The notes below the pieces were generated by a model. That model did not search any database. It had not been told where the DNA came from and saw nothing but the letters and a program-made list of their open reading frames with translations. A stretch of DNA of 13,379 bases from positions 1 through 13,379 of the forward strand of contig JAILQN010000056.1 of the NCBI GenBank assembly GCA_024699005.1. Direction: 5' to 3'. Below are positions 6,851 through 13,066 of the stretch, piece after piece (within the stretch, counting starts at the first letter, position 1; every line of letters begins with the position of its first letter). The position numbers and the translations under genes are program-made. Source of the DNA: Clostridia bacterium (GTDB lineage Bacteria; Bacillota_A; Clostridia; Oscillospirales; Acutalibacteraceae).

Positions 6851-8353
6851 TCAGAACTGAAAATAGATGAACTGCTGCGGATCGAAGCTCAATCCGTAAG
6901 CGCCGAAGATAATGATAACGAAAGCGATAACCAGCAGCACGACGGGACGGAACCACATATTCTGATTTTCAAGCAGACTGTCAAACCGCCTGTTCTTCTT
7001 TTTCTGGAGCAGATCGACAACAATCAGCGCTGCAACGGATATGAGCAGAATATTGAGCTCCCGGCCGTCCATACCCAGATCGGCAAGCGAGCCGTTCGTC
7101 AGGTTCCATGGATCGATATGCGTGAATATCCTCGCTATATACATGCATGCGACGGAAATCGACGGAGCGCGGAAAAATATCCATGCCAGATCCACAAGGC
7201 AGAACGTCACGGCGGCCTTTAAAACGCGGAAAGACTTTGCGCCGGTGTTCACTCCGAATCTGCGGTACAGCCGCTCTTTCGGTCTGCGGGTGATATCGCC
7301 CGCCACCTGATACAGTCCGTGTATGCCGCCCCAGACCACGTAAGTCCAGTTTGCGCCGTGCCAGAGCCCGCTGAGCAGCTGCGTCAGCATCATATTCAGA
7401 TATTTGCGCGCTTTTCCGCGCCTGTTGCCGCCGAGCGGGATATATACGTAGTCCCTGAACCACGTGGACAGAGTTATGTGCCACCTTCGCCAGAAATCCC
7501 GGACGGACACGGCGAAATACGGAGTTTTGAAATTATCAGTCAGGGTAAAGCCCATCACTCCGGCGGCGCCTACGGCGACAGCGGAATACCCCGCGAAATC
7601 GCAGTAGATCTGTACGGCAAAAAACACCGTTCCCAGAACGAGCGCAAGGGAATCGAGATGCCACCAGTTGTCGAACACGTGATTGACTATCACCGCGGCG
7701 CGGTCCGCCACGACGACCTTCATAAAATAGCCCCAGAGCATCACGGAAAAGCCCTTTATTATGCGCTCATAATCAAACGGTTTTATTTTTTCGACGTTCT
7801 TAAGCTGAGAAAGCAGGTTTCCGGAACGCTCTATCGGCCCCGCCACAAGCTGCGGAAAGAACGATACGAACAATGCGTAACGCAGAGGATTTTTCTCCGC
7901 CGGAGTATCTCCCCGGTAGACGTCTATCATATAACCCAGAGCCTGGAACGTGTAGAAAGAAATGCCCACCGGCAGGACAAAATCGACCTTCGGAGCAATC
8001 GGGGAATATCCGAAACCTTTCAGGACAGCGTTGACAGAATCCGATGCAAAGTTGAAATATTTGAATACGAACAGAACCAAGAGATTGCCCGCCAGCCCGA
8101 TGATAAGCATCGCGCGGCGCAGACGCCTGTTCCGGTCCCGGGGATCGGTGTTCAGCATCCCGATCCCGAGCGAACACAGGTAAGTTATGACAGTGGAAAA
8201 AGCGATGAGCAGGGCGTATACCGGGTTCCAGCTCATGTAAAAGTAATAACTAGCCAGCAAAAGCCAGATATATCTGACCTTTGCGGGTATTACAAAGTAG
8301 ACGAGCAGAACTGCCGGGAAGAAGATCAAAAAGTGTAAAGAGTTGAATTGCAT
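6851..8353 (-). CDS. MBOAT-family membrane O-acyltransferase (AlgI/DltB-like)
   Basis: This 500-residue polytopic membrane protein opens with MQFNSLHFLIFFP, the standard start of Gram-positive AlgI-like MBOATs. Signature motifs are LPVGISFYTFQALGY (127-141), FFPQLVAGPIER (165-176), QIYCDFAGYS (248-257), FWRRWHITLSTWFRDYVYIP (287-306), and LSGLWHGANWTYVVWGG (328-344) with the catalytic His332; His292 and His345 are also conserved-type positions. The family moves acyl groups, usually acetyl, across the membrane onto polysaccharides or teichoic acids together with an SGNH partner, which here is the next gene. Length is normal for the family. No Shine-Dalgarno precedes the start: a TTGACA-17-TACAAT promoter ends only 6 bases before the ATG, so the mRNA is predicted to be leaderless. 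Glycan target is unknown. Confidence 0.93.
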   Translation of the reverse strand: MQFNSLHFLIFFPAVLLVYFVIPAKVRYIWLLLASYYFYMSWNPVYALLIAFSTVITYLCSLGIGMLNTDPRDRNRRLRRAMLIIGLAGNLLVLFVFKYFNFASDSVNAVLKGFGYSPIAPKVDFVLPVGISFYTFQALGYMIDVYRGDTPAEKNPLRYALFVSFFPQLVAGPIERSGNLLSQLKNVEKIKPFDYERIIKGFSVMLWGYFMKVVVADRAAVIVNHVFDNWWHLDSLALVLGTVFFAVQIYCDFAGYSAVAVGAAGVMGFTLTDNFKTPYFAVSVRDFWRRWHITLSTWFRDYVYIPLGGNRRGKARKYLNMMLTQLLSGLWHGANWTYVVWGGIHGLYQVAGDITRRPKERLYRRFGVNTGAKSFRVLKAAVTFCLVDLAWIFFRAPSISVACMYIARIFTHIDPWNLTNGSLADLGMDGRELNILLISVAALIVVDLLQKKKNRRFDSLLENQNMWFRPVVLLVIAFVIIIFGAYGLSFDPQQFIYFQF

Positions 8354-8359
8354 ACAAAA

Positions 8360-8388
8360 ATTGTATCACACCATCGATATCATGTCAA
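8360..8388 (-). promoter_or_regulatory. Near-consensus promoter directly abutting the MBOAT start
   Basis: On the minus strand TTGACA (plus 8383-8388) and TACAAT (plus 8360-8365) are 17 bases apart. Only 6 bases (TTTTGT) separate the -10 box from the ATG at 8353, so transcription should begin at or within a base or two of the start codon. Its -35 box lies 11 bases from the -35 box of the divergent promoter. Confidence 0.82.
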
Positions 8389-8399
8389 CAAAATTCAGA

Positions 8400-8428
8400 T
8401 TGACACCGCCGCGGCGGCGGGCTATAAT
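8400..8428 (+). promoter_or_regulatory. Perfect-consensus promoter with a GC palindrome in the spacer
   Basis: TTGACA (8400-8405) and TATAAT (8423-8428) match the sigma-A consensus exactly with a 17-base spacer. The first 12 spacer bases, CCGCCGCGGCGG (8406-8417), are a perfect palindrome. Predicted start near 8435 leaves a short leader with GGAGG at 8447-8451 ahead of the isomerase-like gene. The palindrome is a plausible operator; no cognate regulator is encoded nearby. Confidence 0.85.
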
Positions 8429-8460
8429 AACAGAAGAAATACTATTGGAGGTATACCGAT

Positions 8461-9252
8461 ATGATGAAAATAGGCGTTATTCCCGATTCGTTCCACGTAC
8501 CGTTCAAAGAAGCGGTCGATCTTGCGGCTTCCCTCGGCGTGCAGGGACTTCAGCCCTACGTCACAAAGGGCGAGATGGCTCCCGAAGCTCTCTCAAAAGA
8601 GGACAGGGCGGATATCCTGAAGCTCGTCAATTCAAAGGGGCTTGAGTTCTCAGCTCTTTGCGCGGATTTCGGAGCGAAATTCATGAGCCGCGACAACTAC
8701 GAAGACATGAAGCGGACCATGACGATGATGGATCTCGCGCTGGATCTGAACACCCACATCATCACCACGCACATTGGCAAGGTCCCCGACGACGAAAACA
8801 GCGAGGAATATGACATCATGGTCAGTTCCATCGAAAAGCTGGGCAAATACGGCGATGAGATCGGCGTAGCCTTCGCGACGGAAACCGGCCCGGAAATGGC
8901 GATCCTTCTCAAGGGCGTGCTTGACAAGGCGGACACAAAAAGCGCAAAAGTCAACCTTGACCCGGCGAACTTTGTCATGGTCGCGGGTCAGGACCCTGTG
9001 GAGGCGGTGCATATCCTGAAGGATTACATAGTCCATACCCACGCCAAAGACGGCGTCAAGCTCAGCGCCACCGAATATCAGGAGCTGCCTCTGGGCACCG
9101 GCGGAGTCCCCTTCCCCGAGTACCTCGCCGCCCTTAAGGAGATCGGCTACGACGGCTTCCTTACGATAGAGCGCGAATGCGGCGACGACAGGTACGGCGA
9201 TATCAAGATCGCGGCGGACTTTTTAAAGGCTCAGCTGGCGAAGCTGTATTGA
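8461..9252 (+). CDS. Sugar phosphate isomerase/epimerase-like TIM-barrel protein
   Basis: This 263-residue protein fits the xylose-isomerase-like TIM-barrel (AP endonuclease 2) superfamily in length and motif order. The first strand is MKIGVIPDSF, and later motifs include NTHIITTHIGKVP (97-109), ATETGPE (139-145, Glu141), VNLDPANF (164-171, Asp167), VHTHAKDG (191-198, His194), GTGGVPFPEYLAAL (212-225), and FLTIERECG (233-241, Glu237). The Glu141/Asp167/His194/Glu237 set is the usual divalent-metal site. Members isomerise or epimerise sugars or related polyols in the cytosol; no signal peptide is present. The exact substrate cannot be told. GGAGG at 8447-8451 sits 9 bases before ATG 8461, so this Met is preferred over the second Met at 8464. 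It is a single-gene unit under a perfect-consensus promoter, divergent from the MBOAT operon. Confidence 0.85.
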   Translation: MMKIGVIPDSFHVPFKEAVDLAASLGVQGLQPYVTKGEMAPEALSKEDRADILKLVNSKGLEFSALCADFGAKFMSRDNYEDMKRTMTMMDLALDLNTHIITTHIGKVPDDENSEEYDIMVSSIEKLGKYGDEIGVAFATETGPEMAILLKGVLDKADTKSAKVNLDPANFVMVAGQDPVEAVHILKDYIVHTHAKDGVKLSATEYQELPLGTGGVPFPEYLAALKEIGYDGFLTIERECGDDRYGDIKIAADFLKAQLAKLY

Positions 9253-9253
9253 A

Positions 9254-9344
9254 TTTTGAGTTTTTAGTTTTTAGTTTTTAGCTTTTAGCTTTGAGCTTAG
9301 AACTTAGAACTTTGAACTCTGAACTCTGAGCTTTGAACTTTGAG
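9254..9344. repeat. Tract of 13 degenerate tandem heptamers
   Basis: Starting 2 bases after the isomerase-like stop, 91 bases divide exactly into 13 seven-base units: TTTTGAG, three TTTTTAG, CTTTTAG, CTTTGAG, two CTTAGAA, CTTTGAA, CTCTGAA, CTCTGAG, CTTTGAA and CTTTGAG. The consensus is about CTTTGAG. The phase never slips although the bases drift, which means tandem amplification followed by point mutation. It resembles the short heptanucleotide repeat tracts seen between genes in other bacteria, notably cyanobacteria. Open frames across it are artefacts. Confidence 0.9.
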
Positions 9345-9348
9345 AAAC

Positions 9349-9379
9349 ATCCGGAGGAGGCGCCGCGCCCCCTCCGGAT
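9349..9379. terminator. GC-rich hairpin between converging genes, probable bidirectional terminator
   Basis: ATCCGGAGG (9349-9357) pairs perfectly with CCTCCGGAT (9371-9379), with an inner GGCG/CGCC extension across one mismatch. It lies between the convergent isomerase-like and dockerin genes, 11 bases from the dockerin gene stop. The T-rich flanks are modest on both sides (GTTCGTTTGTTT on plus, GTTTCTC on minus), so termination strength is uncertain but the position fits both genes. Confidence 0.65.
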
Positions 9380-9390
9380 AGTTCGTTTGT

Positions 9391-11658
9391 TTAAACCGCT
9401 TTATCAAACGCCTGCTGCAGTTTTGCAGAGAAACGAAGGATCTGCCTTGCGTCGTCGGCGAGGACCTGACCGTTGCCGTCCACATTCGCCGCTTTTTGCT
9501 GAGTTTCATTAAGATCCTCAAGCTTTGCGGAGAAGCGAAGTGCAAGCCGCGCGTCGTCCGCGAGGATCTGACCGTTGCCGTCCACGTCGCCGGGGGCATA
9601 CGTCTTACCGGTTTCCGGAATAGCCGTCCCCGCCGGTCCGTTTATAACAAGATTATTGCCGTCAGTTATTTTGATCAATGATTGAGAGATTGCAGATTGA
9701 AGATTAACGTTCAAAGCAGGGCGTACGCCTAACCATGTGTGGCTGGTATAGAGGATGCCGTAGACTTGGCCATCGTAGTCAACGTCATCTGTAATGCTGT
9801 TGTAATAGGGAGTGCGCAGACGCCAGTACGAAGCACCGCTATAATAGAAATCTATCGATGAATTCACAAACAGCCCCTGACATCTTGCGTAATCAGTGCC
9901 ATACGCTATGCGGTTGGTATCCGCGCCGGAGTCGGTGGATGTGCTGAAACCATACGACGGATTCAATACGTCGGCTCTTGAAAGAAGGAAGAGCTTGTCC
10001 TTTGTCGGATCAGCGTCATATTTCGACGAATTGCTTGACGGCGTGGTCAGTGAAGTGGTTTTGATATAACTCTTCTCTGCGCTGAACGCGGTCTCATAGA
10101 AATCGCCGTTCATCCACGAACGCAGCGAGGAATACGCCCAGTCTGAGGCATAGTGCGTACAGCTCTGATCTCCGTACCAATAACTGTTGTTTTCATAATC
10201 TACGTTATGGAACGGCTGACTGTCAATCAGATTTTCTGCCAACAAGAGCCCCTCTTTCGCGTCCAGTACCCGCCATAATATCGGATCATATCTGAACCAG
10301 TATACTTTGTTTGGCTCATATCCGTTTTCATCCTGAAACGTATTCTCTGCATCACTTGTTTTCAAAAGACGAGACGGTCTGTAATGTGTGAATGTGACCG
10401 CCCTGTAGCGCTCGCTGGAATACGTCACGTCAGCGTACTTCATATAGTTTTCCTGCTTGCCGTCGCAGTAATAATCATAATACGTCCAGTTTAAAGACAG
10501 GGAATTGAGCCTGGCAAGCAAAGACGGATCGATCACGCTTGTCTGCGGGTAAGAGCCGAATGTCACAAGCGTGCAGGTTTTAATATCGGAAGCGTCATTG
10601 TGATATTCCGCGCCCGCAGGACCATTGATAACAAGGTTATTGCTGCCAGTTATTTTGATTAATGATTGAGAGAGTGCAGATTGAAGATTAACATTCAAAG
10701 CAGGACGAATACCCCCGCCGGTATCGGTGGTACTGCTGTAGTTGACGACATAGCCGACGACGTGGACGTAGTCCGTATAGTGATCAATATAGGGAGTGCG
10801 TAGACGCCACCATGACGCGCCGCTGTAATAAACACCTGTCGACGAATCCACATACAGCCCCTGACATCTGGCGTAATCGGTGCCATACGCGACGCGGTTG
10901 GTGTCCGCGCCGGAACTGGAGCCCGAACTGAAGCCGTACGAAGGATCCGATACGTCTGCTATTGAAAGAAGGAACACCTTGTCCTTTGTCGGATCGGCGT
11001 CATATTCCGACGAATTGCTTGACGGTGTGTTCAGTGAAGTGGTTTTGATATAACTCTTCTCCGCGCTGAACGCGGTATCATAGAAATCGCCGTTCAGCCA
11101 CGAACGCAGCGAGGAATACGCCCAGTTTGAGACATAATGTGTATAGCTCGGATCGCCGTACAAATAATAACCGTTGTTTTCATAATATACCTTATTGAAC
11201 GGCTGGCTGTCGATAAGATTCTCCGCCATCAGCAGCCCTTTGTCTGCGTCCAGCACCCGCCACACTATCGGATCATACTTGAACCAGTATACATTGTCGG
11301 GCTCATATCCGTTTTCATCCTGAAAAGTATAAAAAGCATGATTTGAATATACCAACCCAGAAGGTCTGTAATGGATGAACGTTACCGCCCTGTAACGCTC
11401 GCCGGAAAGGGTGACGTCGGCGTACTTCATATAGTTTTCCTGCTTGCCGTCGCAGTAATAATCATAATACGTCCAGTTTAAAGGCAGGAAATTGAGACTG
11501 GCAAGTAAAGACGGATCGATCACGCGTGTCTGCGGGTAAGAACCGAAGGTCACCAGCGTGCCGGTTTTGATATCCGCCGCGGAAGCGGTAACGCCGGGAA
11601 CGATAATGACTCCGGCAAGCATTATGACCGCAAGTAAAATAGAAATGACTCTTTTCAT
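9391..11658 (-). CDS. Secreted protein with two DUF6273-like repeats and a C-terminal type I dockerin
   Basis: This 755-residue protein has a signal peptide (MKRVIS, hydrophobic core, likely cut after ASA near residue 27). Two copies of a roughly 320-residue domain follow, at about residues 29-350 and 358-680. Each opens DIKT(G/C)TLVTFGSYPQT and contains YWF(K/R)YDPI(V/L)WRVLDA, ENLIDSQPF, SSLRSW(L/M)NGDFY, GTDYARCQGL, WRLRTPY and (I/V)RPALNVNLQSA, the pattern of DUF6273 proteins of Clostridia; their function is not known. Residues 687-755 form a type I dockerin with two calcium-loop repeats, DVDGNGQILADD and NVDGNGQVLADD, each followed by AR..LRFSAKL. Dockerins bind cohesins to build cell-surface or cellulosome-like complexes; no cohesin is in this window. 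ATG 11658 is used because AAGGAGA (11666-11672) precedes it and the signal peptide starts there. It lies 55 bases after the ATPase gene and may be co-transcribed; I saw no good separate promoter. Confidence 0.88.
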   Translation of the reverse strand: MKRVISILLAVIMLAGVIIVPGVTASAADIKTGTLVTFGSYPQTRVIDPSLLASLNFLPLNWTYYDYYCDGKQENYMKYADVTLSGERYRAVTFIHYRPSGLVYSNHAFYTFQDENGYEPDNVYWFKYDPIVWRVLDADKGLLMAENLIDSQPFNKVYYENNGYYLYGDPSYTHYVSNWAYSSLRSWLNGDFYDTAFSAEKSYIKTTSLNTPSSNSSEYDADPTKDKVFLLSIADVSDPSYGFSSGSSSGADTNRVAYGTDYARCQGLYVDSSTGVYYSGASWWRLRTPYIDHYTDYVHVVGYVVNYSSTTDTGGGIRPALNVNLQSALSQSLIKITGSNNLVINGPAGAEYHNDASDIKTCTLVTFGSYPQTSVIDPSLLARLNSLSLNWTYYDYYCDGKQENYMKYADVTYSSERYRAVTFTHYRPSRLLKTSDAENTFQDENGYEPNKVYWFRYDPILWRVLDAKEGLLLAENLIDSQPFHNVDYENNSYWYGDQSCTHYASDWAYSSLRSWMNGDFYETAFSAEKSYIKTTSLTTPSSNSSKYDADPTKDKLFLLSRADVLNPSYGFSTSTDSGADTNRIAYGTDYARCQGLFVNSSIDFYYSGASYWRLRTPYYNSITDDVDYDGQVYGILYTSHTWLGVRPALNVNLQSAISQSLIKITDGNNLVINGPAGTAIPETGKTYAPGDVDGNGQILADDARLALRFSAKLEDLNETQQKAANVDGNGQVLADDARQILRFSAKLQQAFDKAV
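9630..11574 (-). repeat. Tandem duplication of a 984-987 bp coding unit inside the dockerin gene
   Basis: Matching landmarks lie 987 bases apart at one end (the DIKT codons at 11574 and 10587) and 984 bases apart at the other (the CAGTTATTTTGAT block near 10648 and 9664). The two copies, about 10612-11574 and 9630-10587, share long near-identical DNA stretches over most of their length. They differ most in the YRP(S/R) loop and in the segment after WRLRTPY. The offset change of one codon and multi-codon differences show independent drift after an in-frame tandem duplication. Confidence 0.85.
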
Positions 11659-11679
11659 AGGTATGTCTCCTTTTATGGT

Positions 11680-11700
11680 GTTGAGTATTGCGTGTTGAGA
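11680..11700. repeat. Short three-unit heptamer tract before the dockerin gene
   Basis: GTTGAGT, ATTGCGT and GTTGAGA lie back to back in seven-base phase between the ATPase stop and the dockerin gene ribosome site. The TTGAG core is shared with the CTTTGAG heptamers at 9254-9344 on the other side of the dockerin gene. Three units is short, so chance is possible. Confidence 0.4.
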
Positions 11701-11713
11701 TAAGATCTGCCAA

Positions 11714-12940
11714 TCAGATAACATTCCCCGGTATAAAGCAATTATCCTTGTCTATCGGGATAACCTCTTCGCACATACATATTATACCGCCCGAGCCTCT
11801 TTTAAGAGACGCTTTGTCAAGGACCGAATATTTCTTTACTTCTCTTGTGTTCGGGTTTGCCGATTTCTTTATTTCAAGAGGATGTATCATGTCGTTTTCC
11901 TCTATGAATACATCGATCTCATTTGCTCTGTTATCCCTGTAATAGCTGATATTTACTTTATTTCCGGAATAAGCGTAATTTTTGACTAATTCCATCACGA
12001 CGTAGTTTTCGTAATAATGACCGCTCGCCGCACCCTGCCTGAGCGTATCCGGCGTGAGCCACATGGAAAGATATGCGCATAACGCGGTATCGCAAAAATA
12101 GAGCTTCGGCGATTTGACCAGTCTTTTCAGTTCGTTGTTTGCATACGGTTTCAAAAGATAGATTATCCCCAATCCCTGCAACACGTCCAGCCATCGTTTT
12201 GCCGTAGGCTCGGATATATCCGCAGCCTCCGCGAGCGTAGCGTAATTCACCTGCTGAGCCGTAAGAGCGGCGCAGGCGCTCAGAAACGCGGAGAATCTGA
12301 CGCTGTCGGAGACTCCCCCCGCTTCGGCGGCGTCCCGCATAAGATAGGATTCGATATAAGAATCGAAAAAATCATTTCTTAATTCACTGTCAACGTTCAG
12401 GATATCCGGAAAACCGCCCGTCCAGATATGACCGAACACCTCGATTATATCATTCTTTCCGAAATGAGTCTGCCTTTCCAGGAGCGCATCAAGAGAGAAA
12501 TCCAGTTCATTTTCCAACACGATACCCGCTTTTTCTCTCTGCGATAAGCTGTAAAGAGTCAGAATGCCTATTCTGCCGGCGAGAGACTCCCGGACGTTTT
12601 TCATCATCTTATACTGCTGTGACCCCGTTATCCAGAACCGCCCTCTTTCATCGCTTTCATCGCACATGATCTTGATCTGTTCAAAAAGCTCGGGAGCCTT
12701 CTGGATCTCGTCTATCAGGATCGGCGGCTTGTACGTCTGAAAGAACAGAACCGGATCGGACTTGGCAAGCCTTCTCGCGGCGTTGTTATCAAGGGTAACG
12801 TAAGTCCGGTCCGTGCCCTCGGCCAGGTGCCTGAGCATGGTGGTCTTACCGACCTGCCTTGCGCCGGTAACCAGTACCGCTTTGAAATGCGAATCCATTT
12901 TCAGGAATTTTCTTTCAAGCTCACGATGGATATAATTCAT
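11714..12940 (-). CDS. AAA-type ATPase with DUF4143 domain
   Basis: This 408-residue cytosolic protein starts with an AAA_14-type ATPase domain: Walker A GARQVGKTT at 26-34, Walker B PPILIDEIQ at 72-80, and a TGSQQ sensor motif at 105-109. A helical middle part follows (about 190-260, including AADISEPTAKRWLDVL, which looks like a helix-turn-helix). The DUF4143 part closes with EID at 341-343 and LEIKKS at 355-360, a PD-(D/E)XK-like arrangement. This family is common and often patchily distributed in Clostridia and archaea; its physiological role is not established, and mobile or stress-related roles have been suggested. Length is normal and all key motifs are intact. GAGG (12948-12951), 7 bases before the ATG, fixes the start. 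The gene is preceded by a perfect palindrome that overlaps its likely promoter. Confidence 0.92.
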   Translation of the reverse strand: MNYIHRELERKFLKMDSHFKAVLVTGARQVGKTTMLRHLAEGTDRTYVTLDNNAARRLAKSDPVLFFQTYKPPILIDEIQKAPELFEQIKIMCDESDERGRFWITGSQQYKMMKNVRESLAGRIGILTLYSLSQREKAGIVLENELDFSLDALLERQTHFGKNDIIEVFGHIWTGGFPDILNVDSELRNDFFDSYIESYLMRDAAEAGGVSDSVRFSAFLSACAALTAQQVNYATLAEAADISEPTAKRWLDVLQGLGIIYLLKPYANNELKRLVKSPKLYFCDTALCAYLSMWLTPDTLRQGAASGHYYENYVVMELVKNYAYSGNKVNISYYRDNRANEIDVFIEENDMIHPLEIKKSANPNTREVKKYSVLDKASLKRGSGGIICMCEEVIPIDKDNCFIPGNVI

Positions 12941-12951
12941 ATCATCACCTC

Positions 12952-12999
12952 AAAAAAGTGTGCTAATCTAATATCGATGTTAGATTAGCACACTTTTTT
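12952..12999. promoter_or_regulatory. Perfect palindrome with 20-base arms: terminator and possible operator
   Basis: A6-GTGTGCTAATCTAA (12952-12971) and its exact reverse complement (12980-12999) flank an 8-base spacer TATCGATG. With A6 at one end and T6 at the other, transcripts from either strand would form a 20-bp stem ending in U6, so it can act as an intrinsic terminator for the upstream purL-type gene. The right arm also contains the -10 box of the ATPase promoter, and the left arm ends one base from the ATPase ribosome site, so it may also be a protein-binding operator. Confidence 0.8.
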
Positions 13000-13010
13000 A
13001 TTATTGTCAA
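12982..13010 (-). promoter_or_regulatory. Probable promoter of the AAA/DUF4143 ATPase gene
   Basis: On the minus strand TTGACA (plus 13005-13010) is a perfect -35 box. After 17 bases comes TAATCT (plus 12982-12987), a weak -10 box helped by an upstream TG (TGC-TAATCT, extended -10 form). The predicted start near 12975 falls in the spacer of the palindrome, so the transcript would carry only its second arm. Confidence 0.6.
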
Positions 13011-13066
13011 TATCCGATGCCGGCTATATCCGGCTGATACTGCCGTTTTCCGGTCGGTTTTCCCCG

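Noticed and set aside
7319..8338. Plus-strand ORF of 339 codons opposite the MBOAT gene
   Set aside because: Antisense shadow of a gene with unmistakable MBOAT motifs; composition is not protein-like and no ribosome site is seen.
9254..9344. CRISPR array
   Set aside because: Units are 7 bases with no unique spacers, so it is a simple tandem repeat.
9297..9599. Minus-strand ORF with repeated SEFRVQSS-type sequence
   Set aside because: A translation artefact of the heptamer tract joined to an out-of-frame copy of the dockerin coding region.
11690..11720. Separate promoter for the dockerin gene (TTGGCA-17-CAATAC on the minus strand)
   Set aside because: The -10 box matches consensus at only two positions; read-through from the ATPase gene or an unrecognised promoter is as likely.
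12958..12993. CIRCE (HrcA) operator, because TTAGCAC and GTGCTAA occur in an inverted repeat
   Set aside because: The arms are in the wrong order: CIRCE has TTAGCACTC on the left and GAGTGCTAA on the right with 9 bases between.
13019..13034. GCCGG/CCGGC hairpin as the terminator of purL
   Set aside because: The stem is only 5 bp and no T-run follows; the palindrome at 12952-12999 is a far better terminator.
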